Shown here: one piece after another, positions 51,801-60,800 of the stretch | Position numbering within the stretch: the first letter of the stretch is position 1 | Layout: every line of letters begins with the position of its first letter | Source: Datnioides undecimradiatus | Taxonomy: Eukaryota > Chordata > Actinopteri > Lobotiformes > Datnioididae | Assembly (NCBI GenBank): GCA_008933995.1 | Contig: WARS01000029.1 | Span: 14,631,131 to 14,695,130, forward strand | Reading direction: 5' to 3' | DNA length: 64,000 nt | Program-made: the position numbers and the translations under genes | The notes under the pieces: model-generated | What the model saw: the letters and a program-made list of their open reading frames with translations, nothing else | Databases searched by the model: none | What the model was told of the DNA's origin: nothing

Positions 51801-54774
51801 AGAGACTGGAGAGCAGTGTTCAAGTCTGTTTCACCTGTTTGTGGAACCTGCGACCACACCCAGCTGACACACACCCTTGAAGTGCAGTTTTACATCAGAG
51901 CACAGAGCTGAGATGAGCTGATGTCTGGTTGCTCCTTAACCACAAATTGTGTGTAAGGGATATTTTTGGTGTTCTGTAAATTAAAGCCCCTTCTTATAGT
52001 GTTCATATAATCCAGAAATGAATGTAAAGCAACAGATGCCACAAACAGTGATCTAAGTGCTTTACTTTTACTATTTTTATCTCAACCGAGCCCTAGTTTT
52101 AAAGTTTCTTACTGGCCTTAACTTACTGTCCTCAGCTTTATCTGGGCAACAGGGATGTTTACAGTTTACTGTTGTGATTTGATTTTGTTTCAGGTAGCAA
52201 TCAGCACTAACTCATTCAATATTATATGTCAAACGAAATTATGCTTTTTTAAAATCTCATATAGAAAATAAATGTTCTTTGGATACAATTTTGCTGTTGT
52301 ATTGACATATTCTCCCTCCGTCTTTCTTTTCTACTCTCATTTGTACTTCCTCTTCTCCTCCTCCTTGTCCTTTTCCCCCTCCTTTCTTCCTGTTTATGAC
52401 TTATTAAGTCCTTCTATTCATGAGTATCCCCGGCTCTCTCTGTAGGTCTGTACTGAGTCTGTGTGTGTGAAGCACAGCTTGCAGCAGTGTGACTGTCCAG
52501 GAGACTCCATGAAGGAGAAATGCCACATGTGCTGCCAGCAGCCTGGTAACCGTTGGCCCATATGTCCTCTACTACTGAGGAATGTGTTTACACTTTGTGT
52601 CTCAACATGTCAGCCTGTGTCAATTTGTACTGAGGTTATCCTTGTACATCATTGTTTTCCATTAGCCTACAACCAGAGACACCATCTAAAATATCCATGT
52701 ATAAAGTACAACATGATGTGTTTTGTTAAGGAGGTTTGTTTCTGTCCCAGATGCTGTCTATACACAGCATCTTTATGTTGCTTAATGCAATGTATCAGTG
52801 TAAATTTTAAATAGGTGTTCTCTGATAAATGGCAGGTAAGCCTGAGACGTGTGCCAGCACCACCTCCTCCGTCCTGTCCCTTCACTTCCAGAGAAAGGCA
52901 TTGCCCTTGGTCGGCGGGGCTCCTTGTTCAGGGAACCGAGGATACTGCGATAAGTTCCATGTGTGTCGACTGCTCGATGCAGATGGCCCCATTGCAAGAC
53001 TGAAAAACTCCTTTCTCAACTTGGATGACTTCGATGACATAGCAGAGTGGATGAAGGTGAATGTTTCCTGTGATTAGTTTGATAACACATACATAAGATA
53101 AGAGTGTGCATAAACCTCAAAGAAAAGGTGAAGATCAACTAACATGGAAGTAATACCAAGAGTGAAACTGCTAAAATCAGCACATCAGTCAGTTATTTTT
53201 ATAAAACAATGCATGACATAACAATTGAGACAATTTAAAAGTAGATTATAGACAAGTTATTCTTATTTATCCGTAACTGAAACAGTATCAAACATTTAAA
53301 ATTCTTCCTAGGTTTTGAAAGAAAAATAATGACTTTATTACTGTTTGTTCAGATACAGCACATCATAAATTTTAAAGGCAGCAGACTGCATAAATTGAAT
53401 TAAAGGGACTGTATCTATTGCTAGCAATCAAATGCAAGGTTAGTGTGACTGTCATTTGAAGCAAGTAAACACAAATGGTCCAGCACCTACATTTCTACAT
53501 GAATGGTGAAAATTCACTTTGTTTTCTGTAGAGTTTTTGACCAGTAGGGGAAGTGCAGAGCAACATTTTGATGTGCAGGCCCCTTCCACAGGTTAAATCT
53601 TGTCCTTCACATTTGCACAGGGCAGTAACAGCTGCTCCTGATAATGTATCTCAAAGGGACTAATGTGCCAAAAAAAAAGCATTGAGCATGTTGGTTAAGC
53701 CTTCAGGATTTGTTTACAATGGAAGCTCCTCGGTGCACAGCCAATCAGTGTTTCAGTTGCTAAACTCTTTTAAAATCCTAATCCAAAACTTTAATGAGTT
53801 GTTTTTGTTTTTGGGGGTTTTTTTTATTTTTCCAATTAATAACTTATTTGACAGATGTGCACTTGCATATATGTCCTCATTTAGGTGTTCATGTATTAAA
53901 CTAACAGATTTGACCTCATCAGGGGTTTTCTGGCCATTACCTCATGCATTTGAAAGTGATTATTTACCTTATGCTATGGCTGAGAATACAGTCTTTTTCA
54001 AGATGCAGCAGATGTTTGCCTGAGGTCTCATCCTCCACCCAGCTCAGTGTTTGTTAAACCTGCTGCCATGACGTTAAGCTGCCTTCAATGTTTCAGTCGT
54101 AGCTTTGAGGTTTGGTTTCTCACGATAGCATGGAGAATCAGGAATGCTCATTTGGGGTGAGGAGCACCTCATGGATCAGCCATCCGTGTCACTGAAGACA
54201 CAAATGACCCCTCATTTCAGGAACCACTGAGATGTTTTACCATACCTATGCTGCTGACACATATTCTAATGTGCAGAGCTGCAAAGTCATAAACTGTTCT
54301 GTTTGTGGACTAAAGAGTGCAAGTTCACAGTCCACATACATACCGTCAATCTATTTATACTCCTACCAGGGGTTAAAATGTGCCTAAAATTAACTTGTTG
54401 GGCTTTCATGTGTTTTGCTCTAGATTCTCAAAACAACATTTGGGTTTTTTTCTGTCATTAAAATTGATTATGTTTAGATTTTTGTTGGTCCGATAAAATG
54501 AGTCATGTGGCGAAGTTGCATTGGACTCTCATTTTGTTTTGTAAATGTATTTATTTACTTTTTTTGGACCAAATATCAAACAATTAATCAAACAAAAAGT
54601 TGCCAGAATTTGAATTCACCTTAATTAATTTAGTGTAATACTAAGTCACCCTTCATTTATCCTCTGCAGGCTCATTGGTGGGCCATCCTGCTGGCTATCC
54701 TGACTCTGTCTGGAGTGATGGGCTGCACTGTCTGCCTCTGTGGCCGTACGCTGGACACCAGTGACTTGCAGTGA
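26397..54774 (+). CDS. ADAM10-like disintegrin/metalloprotease, short-tailed paralog
   Basis: A type I membrane zinc protease of the ADAM10 (Kuzbanian) branch, expected to shed membrane-protein ectodomains at the cell surface. Fifteen exons join in frame to 681 codons: 26397-26457, 27894-28041, 28277-28395, 28779-28934, 34423-34508, 35368-35490, 38583-38675, 39019-39187, 44780-44943, 49357-49528, 49651-49795, 50089-50272, 52446-52545, 52836-53056, 54670-54774. All introns are GT-AG. In order: signal peptide (1-20); prodomain with RARR (49-52) and the furin-type RMKR (196-199); metalloprotease with [12 protein letters not shown] (364-375) and Met-turn MFPQ (394); disintegrin and Cys-rich region from about 431; transmembrane segment at about 650-670. 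All zinc ligands and the catalytic Glu are intact. The protein ends about ten residues after the membrane, whereas human ADAM10 (748 aa) has a proline-rich tail. Family certain; which teleost paralog it is, is not settled. Confidence 0.93.
26486..26551. repeat. (GT)n microsatellite
   Basis: About 65 bp of GT repeat starting 29 bp after the donor of exon 1 of the ADAM10-like gene. Confidence 0.96.
26683..27092 (+). repeat. LINE 3' end-like fragment with (TTGA)n tail
   Basis: In intron 1 of the ADAM10-like gene. The end AAAGCTATACAAATAAAGAG followed by (TTGA)n resembles the typical 3' terminus of fish L2-type LINEs (GTGCTATATAAATAAAG plus TTGA tail). A TGATTGATTGA word also occurs at the left end (26685-26695). 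Family assignment by eye. Confidence 0.5.
27200..27722. repeat. CpG-rich DNA-transposon-like insertion (possible hAT-derived)
   Basis: This intronic block is unusually rich in CpG compared with its surroundings (ACGCGGGG, CAACCGCGGC, ACGGTCGCAAG). It ends in GTAATTAATCGTAATTAACG and CGTTCCACCCCTAAT, whose reverse complement TTAGGGGTGGAACGCGTTAA resembles hAT-type terminal sequence in fish. The opposite terminus is not found, so the copy seems truncated or its left end has decayed. Confidence 0.45.
27720..27790. repeat. (AT)n tract between two copies of a CCACCCCTAATATATA word
   Basis: Self-complementary AT-rich stretch of about 45 bp. CCACCCCTAATATATATA occurs on both sides of it, suggesting duplication or slippage at the end of the neighbouring mobile element. 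Confidence 0.7.
27894..28041 (+). CDS. ADAM10-like exon 2 (prodomain)
   Basis: Encodes [20 protein letters not shown] and then RARR, matching the start of the ADAM10 prodomain (human NKYIRHYEGLSYN). The RARR at residues 49-52 corresponds to the upstream RAKR proprotein-convertase site of ADAM10. Acceptor ccag and donor ACAG|gtgagt. Confidence 0.92.
28277..28395 (+). CDS. ADAM10-like exon 3 (prodomain)
   Basis: Encodes [17 protein letters not shown] and [11 protein letters not shown], aligning with the human ADAM10 FNLRMKRDTSLFSDEF and SHIYTGHIYGE. Flanked by ctccag and gtgggt. Confidence 0.93.
28779..28934 (+). CDS. ADAM10-like exon 4 (prodomain)
   Basis: Encodes [20 protein letters not shown] and SIIYREDD, matching the ADAM10 GSVIDGRFEGFI and SVIYHEDD region. 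Phase 1 at both ends; donor TTGG|gtaaga. Confidence 0.94.
28935..34422 (+). other. ADAM10-like intron 4
   Basis: About 5.5 kb. Contains a candidate 30-bp cassette exon (32162-32191) with good splice signals. The other open frames, including those at 29477-30009, show no domain or homology I recognise. Confidence 0.6.
32162..32191 (+). other. Candidate 30-bp cassette exon in ADAM10-like intron 4
   Basis: A strong pyrimidine-rich tract and CTAACAG precede 30 bases that end at a consensus donor gtgagt. Length divisible by three and phase 1-1 compatibility mean inclusion would insert ten residues ([10 protein letters not shown]) into the prodomain without breaking the frame. The human ADAM10 alignment does not need it. 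Confidence 0.25.
34423..34508 (+). CDS. ADAM10-like exon 5 (prodomain, [11 protein letters not shown])
   Basis: Small 86-bp exon after a strong pyrimidine tract and gtgtag, ending GTG|gtagga. It restores phase 0 and encodes [20 protein letters not shown]. The cysteine aligns with the prodomain Cys in human ADAM10 (GGCADHSVF). The donor could alternatively be three bases earlier. Confidence 0.8.
35368..35490 (+). CDS. ADAM10-like exon 6 (furin site and start of mature protease)
   Basis: Encodes [20 protein letters not shown] and [13 protein letters not shown] (196-199) is the proprotein-convertase site that removes the prodomain; the mature enzyme would start at Thr200. Aligns with human ADAM10 [29 protein letters not shown]. 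Confidence 0.95.
35491..38582 (+). other. ADAM10-like intron 6
   Basis: About 3.1 kb of AT-rich intron with no recognised gene or repeat beyond a short direct duplication of GATCCAGGTTCAC near 37258-37282. Confidence 0.65.
38583..38675 (+). CDS. ADAM10-like exon 7 (metalloprotease)
   Basis: 31 codons, phase 0-0, encoding [20 protein letters not shown] and [10 protein letters not shown], the start of the reprolysin-like fold (human [20 protein letters not shown]). Confidence 0.94.
38717..38748. repeat. Perfect 13-bp inverted repeat (hairpin) in ADAM10-like intron 7
   Basis: GACCTGCATCTGA (38717-38729), a six-base spacer, then TCAGATGCAGGTC (38736-38748). The stem begins 42 bases after the exon 7 donor. 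Function unknown; too short for a microRNA precursor by itself. Confidence 0.8.
39019..39187 (+). CDS. ADAM10-like exon 8 (metalloprotease)
   Basis: Encodes [20 protein letters not shown] and [20 protein letters not shown], matching the ADAM10 [21 protein letters not shown] block. Ends in phase 1 at GCTG|gtgagt. Confidence 0.95.
41212..41254. repeat. (CA)n microsatellite
   Basis: About 43 bp of pure AC repeat within an intron. Confidence 0.96.
42775..42824. repeat. (GT)n microsatellite
   Basis: About 50 bp of pure GT repeat in the same intron as the CA tract at 41212. Confidence 0.96.
44780..44943 (+). CDS. ADAM10-like exon 9 (zinc-binding active site)
   Basis: Encodes [20 protein letters not shown] and then [11 protein letters not shown]. 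It supplies two zinc-binding His residues and the catalytic Glu of the HExxH motif (364-368); the exon boundary falls just before the third His. Confidence 0.96.
45880..46510 (+). repeat. Common teleost repeat, apparently interrupted by another repeat
   Basis: The outer parts (TTATAATGCTTTATACTTCT, TCAATTTGACAGCTGCAGTA, then AAAGTAAAATGCTGCTTCCA and ATTATTACTCTACGTAAAGG) follow an abundant percomorph repeat. Between them, about 46065-46260, sits a segment with GTGTCTCAATATTTTTGTGT and CGTGACCCCCAAAA, the signature of a different common repeat. Boundaries are approximate. Confidence 0.5.
46945..47050 (+). repeat. Teleost interspersed repeat (GCAAGTTTATTTATATAGCAC type)
   Basis: GGCAAGTTTATTTATATAGC, then AATGCAATTCAAAGTGCTTT and ACA with an A-rich tail form a very frequent teleost retroposon 3' region. 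I cannot assign the exact family by eye. Confidence 0.65.
47690..47870 (+). repeat. Second copy of the teleost repeat seen at 3538-3835
   Basis: Shares CCAAAGCCCAAAGTGACAC, GCAGCTGGAACCAGGTAATG, TTTTTGCTTGAAAAG and AACTTTCTGTTGAATTACTG with the 3' half of this abundant repeat. Confidence 0.5.
47975..48471 (-). mobile_element. Solo-LTR-like insertion with 5-bp target-site duplication
   Basis: A 497-bp segment beginning TGTCAGG and ending CCTGACA (7-bp perfect terminal inverted repeat with TG...CA ends), flanked on both sides by GAAAT (47970-47974 and 48472-48476). In minus orientation it has a TATTTAAG promoter-like box near 48320 and an AATAAA polyadenylation-like signal near 48055, in the order expected of U3-R-U5. 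No internal coding region is present, which fits a solo LTR left by recombination. Superfamily (Gypsy or ERV type) not determinable here. Confidence 0.65.
49357..49528 (+). CDS. ADAM10-like exon 10 (third zinc ligand, Met-turn)
   Basis: Begins [12 protein letters not shown], giving the third zinc His (374) and the following Asp. The Met-turn is in YLMFPQA, and the exon ends [10 protein letters not shown]...DDCFV as in the ADAM10 family. Confidence 0.96.
49651..49795 (+). CDS. ADAM10-like exon 11 (disintegrin domain, N-terminal half)
   Basis: Encodes [20 protein letters not shown] and [20 protein letters not shown]. Human ADAM10 has EECDCGYSDQCKDECC here; the second Cys of CDCG is Val and the QC cysteine is absent, so two cysteines are missing. 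Confidence 0.94.
50089..50272 (+). CDS. ADAM10-like exon 12 (disintegrin to Cys-rich)
   Basis: Encodes [20 protein letters not shown] and [14 protein letters not shown], matching the ADAM10 [20 protein letters not shown] region. Phase 2 to 0; donor AACGGG|gtgagg. Confidence 0.95.
50273..52445 (+). other. ADAM10-like intron 12
   Basis: 2.2 kb of AT-rich intron with a pyrimidine-rich stretch before the acceptor (52310-52400). No gene or clear repeat recognised. Confidence 0.65.
52446..52545 (+). CDS. ADAM10-like exon 13 (Cys-rich)
   Basis: Encodes [20 protein letters not shown] and CHMCCQQP, matching the ADAM10 ICEKYGLEECTC and CHVCCMKK pattern of cysteines. Confidence 0.93.
52836..53056 (+). 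CDS. ADAM10-like exon 14 (membrane-proximal Cys-rich)
   Basis: Encodes [10 protein letters not shown], then [20 protein letters not shown] and [14 protein letters not shown], very close to human [34 protein letters not shown]. Ends IAEWMK in phase 0. Confidence 0.95.
53057..54669 (+). other. ADAM10-like intron 14
   Basis: 1.6-kb intron between the Cys-rich exon and the transmembrane exon. No alternative tail exon with proline-rich coding was seen. Confidence 0.6.
54670..54774 (+). CDS. ADAM10-like exon 15 (transmembrane segment, short tail, stop)
   Basis: Encodes [18 protein letters not shown] as a membrane span, then [16 protein letters not shown] and TGA. The AHWWA start matches ADAM10 (VAHWWAVLL), so the frame is right. 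The stop comes about ten residues past the membrane, and no proline-rich tail follows in any nearby frame. Confidence 0.92.
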   Translation, partial: AHWWAILLAILTLSGVMGCTVCLCGRTLDTSDLQ

Positions 54775-55440
54775 CGTCTGACTTTTGATCCCTTTCACCT
54801 CTGGAAATACAACAACCTTCCTGACGACACGCAAACAAAATAGGATCCATTTGTCTAGGATTTTTGATTTTTGTCAAGGTTATACTGAGGTGATTGTTTT
54901 CATCAACTTTGCTCCACATTTGAAACAGAGTGTAATCTGCAGGTGACCTGTGATGACAGCTGCACCTGCTTGACACCTCTCACACTGTCTTTGCCAACTG
55001 ATCTTCTTTGTACGTCATTATGCATCTGCCATTTCTTTGCCTTGCGCAACTTTTCTGTTCACGTTTCATCAAGCAGTGGAAGTCTCCTGTGATGTATGTG
55101 TTGTGGAAAATGTCACTGCTGCTGCCAGTTGTAGGTCTGTCAACCCCCTTAGAGGCCATGTACCACCAGATACCTACAGTGATTTAAAGCCATCTGTCCC
55201 TGCACCGACTGATGGGACTCTTCCTTATTTTGCCTTGCAATGTCCTTGTTGTTGTATTTGAACTTGATGGCTAATTTTGGCCTTGATGGCCATCCAGCTT
55301 TCCACCAGAGTGAGATGTAATCAAGTGGAAACTGGTGGTCCACTTGAAAGGACCTTTGTTCCAGATGCTGTTATTTTCCTACAATGTTTACAAATAAGAG
55401 GCTAATGTTTAAATTAATAAAGTGACAGTTAACACGTTTG
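54775..55440 (+). other. 3' UTR of the ADAM10-like gene
   Basis: Runs from the TGA at 54772-54774 to just beyond the AATAAA signal at 55416-55421, about 660 nt. Frames inside it look non-coding. Confidence 0.65.
55416..55421 (+). terminator. Polyadenylation signal AATAAA (ADAM10-like gene)
   Basis: Canonical hexamer in an AT-rich context, followed about 20-50 bases later by T/G-rich sequence (GTTTGTCATC, TTGTGTATG). It is the first good signal after the stop codon. Confidence 0.65.
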
Positions 55441-56559
55441 TCATCTCAAAGAGCGCTTCTTTATTGTGTATGATCTGCAGTGATGATTTTGAGATACTTG
55501 AACTTTACTTCTAAACTGCTTTGCTTAAAAAATCATTTCTGTACTTGTTAAGTTTTACTTTTTGTAATTAAAACAACTATTAAACTATTATTTAAACAGA
55601 TTCAAACTCATTTTGATCTTACCATGCCTTGTAATAGAGAGAATGCAAACAGGTTGTAACAGCTAAGAACAATGAAGCCAATGCAGAAGTGCCTTAAAAC
55701 AATTGTCTCTACTGACCTTAAGGGAGTTCAAATAAGTTGGTTGTAACAACATGGCAACATGGCAGAGACAAGACTGAAGACAATGTTGACTGAGGAAACT
55801 GAGAGGAGAAACGGATTGAGTGACCAAGAAGCCTGACTGGTTTTTAGTCACAGAGAGTTTTGCGTAATAAAAGGCCAATGCTAGCTGTCCTTCATGAGGT
55901 TTGACTAGGAAGTCATGTTAACTTGCTCTGTCTTGTTTTGTTGAATGTTCTTAATGTTTGGTTGTGTTGGCAAAGTCATCCACAAATTAAGTTTTTCATC
56001 ATAAGCCAAGTCATTCCATTTCAACATAGGTTTGTCAGCAAACAAATTTGTATTAACTACAATCTTCTATAAAGTAGTTTCAAGTCACAAAAAAATACAA
56101 AAGAGATTTAAAGATTGTAAAAGAAGTGCCGTGAGTTGATATCAGTTCTATCACAGAGAGATGTAGAATCAAGGAATATTTCACGAAAGGAGCAAAGATA
56201 GTTCTCCTATAATGATCTGATGACCAGTTACATTTATCTTCTGACTCTTGTAAGAGGACGTGACCCTAGGTTGAGAACTACTGTACTGAGTCTATTCAGT
56301 CACCTTGACATCAGACATCAGAGAGCTTATTTTGTGAGGTTTAACAATTCCCAGTGCTTTTATATCAAAAACATATGTGAAAGTTTAAATATATTATTTA
56401 AATAGTTGAAAATGTTTGGATCAAATGCACATTTTGCACTGATAATAAATGGAAAAAAGGACTAAACAACCTTGAGCTAGAAAATGTGAGTGATAATGAT
56501 GGAACATTGTTATTCTGTTGACACAACCCTAACCTAAATGTCAGGCTCATGATGACCTC
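55441..56559. other. Intergenic region between converging genes
   Basis: About 1.1 kb between the ADAM10-like and lipase polyadenylation sites. Contains a small fragment (about 56255-56290, minus strand GTAGTTCTCAACCTAGGGTC) of a common repeat; otherwise nothing recognised. Confidence 0.6.
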
Positions 56560-57862
56560 TCAGATGGCAGTTTTGGTTTATTAAAGAATTTATACAGTAC
56601 AGTGAATATTTACAAGTATGTACAAAAGATTATAGAAAGGCAATTACAGATTAAATTCATCCAGAGGTAAAAATATACAACTAACAGTTTTCTGTGCTAA
56701 AAATCCATCATCTGTGTTAGTATTTACATAACTGTACAAGTAACTTGGTTAAACAATCTCTTCCCCTGTTTTCAGTGCAAAAGTAAAACACTCCCACATT
56801 TTTCAAGTGGAAACATAGTCACAATGATTACAGTACCGATCTCTAAAGAGCCAAGGTTTCGATATTGCTCACAGAACTGGAAATGTAATTCTGAATAAAA
56901 GCGCATTAGTCAAGAGTTGAAAAAAAAGTCATAGGCATAAAAGAAATTACAGTCAGGGGAGACTCATGCTAGTCAGTACAACAAAAGGACAACGTGGATA
57001 TTAACTTCTGCCTCACACTGAGCATCATGTACCTCATTGAATGTAGCCACTTTCACAGAACTATGGTAGACAAACAATGTCACTTGGTAACAGCTTCAAA
57101 GTAACCCCTTGCAAACAACAGCAACCTTTGAAGGTTCAGTAATAGTCACAAAGTAAATAGAATAACACGAGTAAAGCACACCGAGGTGAAAAGAACAGCA
57201 ACAAAGTGCTAAGTTAAGACGATTTGCAACAGCTTACTTTTGGCGACTGTTTACAGTAAGGCACACTGATATAGGTCCTACAGTCACGTACAGTGCTGGG
57301 AGCCACAGTGGTGAATGCTCTGTTAGGCTATGCATTATATAGATGACACATTAAGCTAAATACACTGTTCCCTATTGCATAAAACACCTTAAAAATTCAT
57401 CTTATCAACTATTTTCCTCCTCTTCTTGAGAAGCAGACCTCCACAGACAAACAGAACACATTATTCTTCACAGTTCACAGGCTATATATATGAATTTATG
57501 CTTGAGGTATTTTACACAATGGGACATCAGTACCTCCAGAACTATTAATGTAAATCCAGTCAGTCTCACTTGTCAGTGTGTGAGGCTCCAAAGTGACTTT
57601 GCATCCATATCTCTGGACACATAAGATGAACCAAAGACAATGGTATTCACTTTTTGCACAACAATGTATACTAAAAACAGCTCTTTACAAATTATTTTAC
57701 AGTATTCACATATATATCATTTTAAATAACAAAGATTTCCGTGGATATATACAAGACCGTGAGAGTGTTGTATAATTCGTGAGACATAAAATAAGTTACC
57801 GATGTATAAATTATTTACTAAGTGCTGAAATGGACGTTCAACAGTGGAGTCTTTCCTCAAGG
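56560..57862 (-). other. 3' UTR of the lipase gene
   Basis: AT-rich non-coding sequence after the TGA in exon 10. Extent inferred from the AATAAA at 56582-56577; closer alternative signals may exist. Confidence 0.5.
56577..56582 (-). terminator. Polyadenylation signal AATAAA (lipase gene)
   Basis: Minus-strand AATAAA (plus TTTATT). It predicts a 3' UTR of about 1.3 kb, long as in other LPL genes. No coding frame is seen between it and the stop codon at 57863. Confidence 0.55.
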
Positions 57863-57884
57863 TCAGTGGCTCTCCAGAGATACT
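57863..57884 (-). CDS. Lipase exon 10, coding part (C-terminus and stop)
   Basis: After acceptor CTGCAG the frame reads VSLESH and TGA, giving the C-terminus KRTPKRVSLESH. In human LPL the last exon is wholly untranslated, so here coding extends a few residues further. Confidence 0.8.
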
Positions 57885-60800
57885 CTGCAGACAAACAGAA
57901 GTTAATTGTGATAATCAGCTTTGAACAATAGTGATAACAATAACGGGGGAAACTTGCAGAGGCTAACTTACCTTTTTGGAGTTCGCTTTGGGTTTGTCCG
58001 CCACGGATCCTTACACTTCACAAATGTGACCTCTTGTGTGAAGTTTTGAGCCTCAGGGTCTTTTACACAGAAAACCATCCTAAAAAATAAATTAATAAAA
58101 CTTAATCAAACTATATGAGCATTCCATCCACTAGTAGAAATAACGCTAAAACACGTTTTATGTCACATTTACAATGTTTTACTTATTTTTAATTCTTTCC
58201 CATATCCAACTTACTTTTGTTGGGTCTCGCCAGCTCTGATGCGGATTTTGTGAACCTCCATGTTGGCGCTGTCTGAGTCACCAGACCACCAAGAAGACAC
58301 CATCTTCAACATGCTGGAGGATGACCAACCATTGGTGTCCTCCCATTTAAACTTCAACATCAAGAGGTCTCCAATATCTTTCTCTGTCACCAGCAGAAAT
58401 GAATGTGTCTTATTTGTCGTAATTTTCTCCTTTCTGTCAGACACAAATGGAGAGACATGTTTGTGGAGCCAGTAGAAAAATGCTCTGTAGCAGAGCCTCA
58501 TAAACTCTGCACCATAAACCATGATTTAACCACACGAGTCAAAGACAAACTTTACCATGTCTGTGGTTATATCATTGTATACTCATGCTGTTTCCTTTGA
58601 CTACTGTGTGACTGTTACAAGAGTCATATAACTTGATTACTACAATACATGTCACGATGCTGAAGAATATCAAATACAGTTTCACTCACAGTTTAAGCTC
58701 CAGGTTTTCAGCCTCTCCTTTAGTCCCGTACAGTGAGACAGTGAGCGATGGCTCCATCTCAGAGCAGTTCACTTTACTGGAGAAGTGGATCTTCAGCTGA
58801 TAGTGGTAAACTGTAACAAAAAGCAGCAATTCAGCACATATGTAAGAAAACTTGAAACATGCATTTAATTAAACTGTTCTAACTTAGATTTAGCTGCAGG
58901 TGATCTGACTTCTGCAGTCAAAGGCATCAGAAATTTAAACACTATAAAGCTCAGAAAGTCTTCAATTCCTTTTGAAAGAAAGATGAGAATAGATTTAGCC
59001 GTTGGACCTTGTTTTTAAAAGGTTTTTCAATGTGCAACTTCCTACAAACTGAAGAAAAAAAAAACATTTCTATTTCCTCTCCTGATAAAAGTCCACTCAC
59101 CTCTGAAAGGCATGGAGGCTCGAGTCTTGGTGTACATTTGAACGTTGCGCGCCTTGCGAACCTTGCTAATGTCGTAGCCGACTGTGTTGCACCGGCTTTT
59201 GCGGCAACTGAGACACATGCCGCGGTTAAACATGTCACTGCTGCCGCATCTGTAGGCTTTGGCTGCTTCTTGTTCATTCAGCAGAGAGTCGATGAACAGG
59301 TGGACTGAGCGCTCGTGTTCACACTTCACTGCATCGGTGATGGCTGAAGAGGAGAAGAAGAAGGGACAATATTTGAATTCTTATGCTGCTCACACACTAG
59401 ACACTTTTACTTTACCTCTCAACCAACTGAGCCAGACTGATATTGAATCTGACCTTTTCCTCGGCCATGTTTGGGGCCCTCTGTTTGTTTTCAGAGAGTT
59501 GTGAATGGGCTCATTGTGCAACTGACAGTAACAATGTTCACTGCTAAGACAGATTAATGACAAGCAGCAAGTAGCTACAGTGTTATTGAAGCTGCTGGAC
59601 CATGCACTCTAAGTGTACGCATTAATAATCACAAAAATGTGCATTGTAACCTGCAACAGATGGATCATTGTCTAAAGGTTGCTTAGACCGGCTGTACTGC
59701 ATGTTTTAAATACTTAGCAGAAATTGGGAATAATGCCTCATTATGTGATGCCAAAATATTACTGGGCCTGTTTGTCTTTTGTCTAAAAAGCAGTTAAAAA
59801 ACAGCAGTTTTGGTAATAGCAGTTGTAGCTGGTTTATATAAAAAATGTGTGATCTAATATTCAGAAACATTATAGGTCATTCTCACCAAATATCCCAAAG
59901 TTGGCAATCTTTTCCAGGGCCCCCCTGAGGTTGCAGCCTGGCTGGAAGCTGCCTCCATTGGGGTAAATGTCTACATGGCCAACAGGCTGCTGGATCCCGA
60001 TGCTGAGACCCAGGGAGCCCCGTGTGAAGGTGTGAAGAACGTCCACAAAGTGAGCATCATCAGGGGAGAGACGTCTATGAGCATGCATCCCCTCAAAGTC
60101 TGGACCAGCTGGGTCCAATCCTGCAGACAAAGACAGGAAGTGGTTACAAGTCATAATTAACTCTTACCAAAATAAACTACATGATTGTGAGCTATGCTGT
60201 CAAATGTCATATCAGATGTGTCAATGTTTCTGTTTTGTTTACCAGTTATTCTTCCGACTTTATTGGATGCATGGCTTCCAGCGAATCCTGCCACGTGAGC
60301 CCCGAGGCTGTAGCCAATCAGGTGGAGGTTCTCGAGGGGCATGTTGCTGGTTTCCTTTAAAGAACATCAATGAAAATATGATTATGGAGATCAATGAAGC
60401 AAACCAAATGTAATTTTTAATTTCAATAAGGATTACTACTGTATTAACTTGCTAGTAACTGCAATAGAGCATTACTAAAACAGGATCTGTAAGTTACTAA
60501 TGGTTAATAAATTTTGACTTGTTAAGAGTAACAGTTTTATTTTTGACTCTCCAATATGAGAGAGTTAGAACACAGGTTTTTTTGGTTTTTCCTATTTACT
60601 GCTATAAATTTTAAGAAAGTCACAACTAAATGTCTTTTTGGCACCAATAATTTTGTGTTGGACACCGTTAAAAAAGCAGGGACAGCAGTAAACTTTTATT
60701 GAGTTTGGCTTTTAATAAAGAGGTAGTAAAACCCTGTCTGCTCCTAATAATAGACAGTGATGGGCGAAACACTTTGGAACACCTGCAATATTATGATGTC

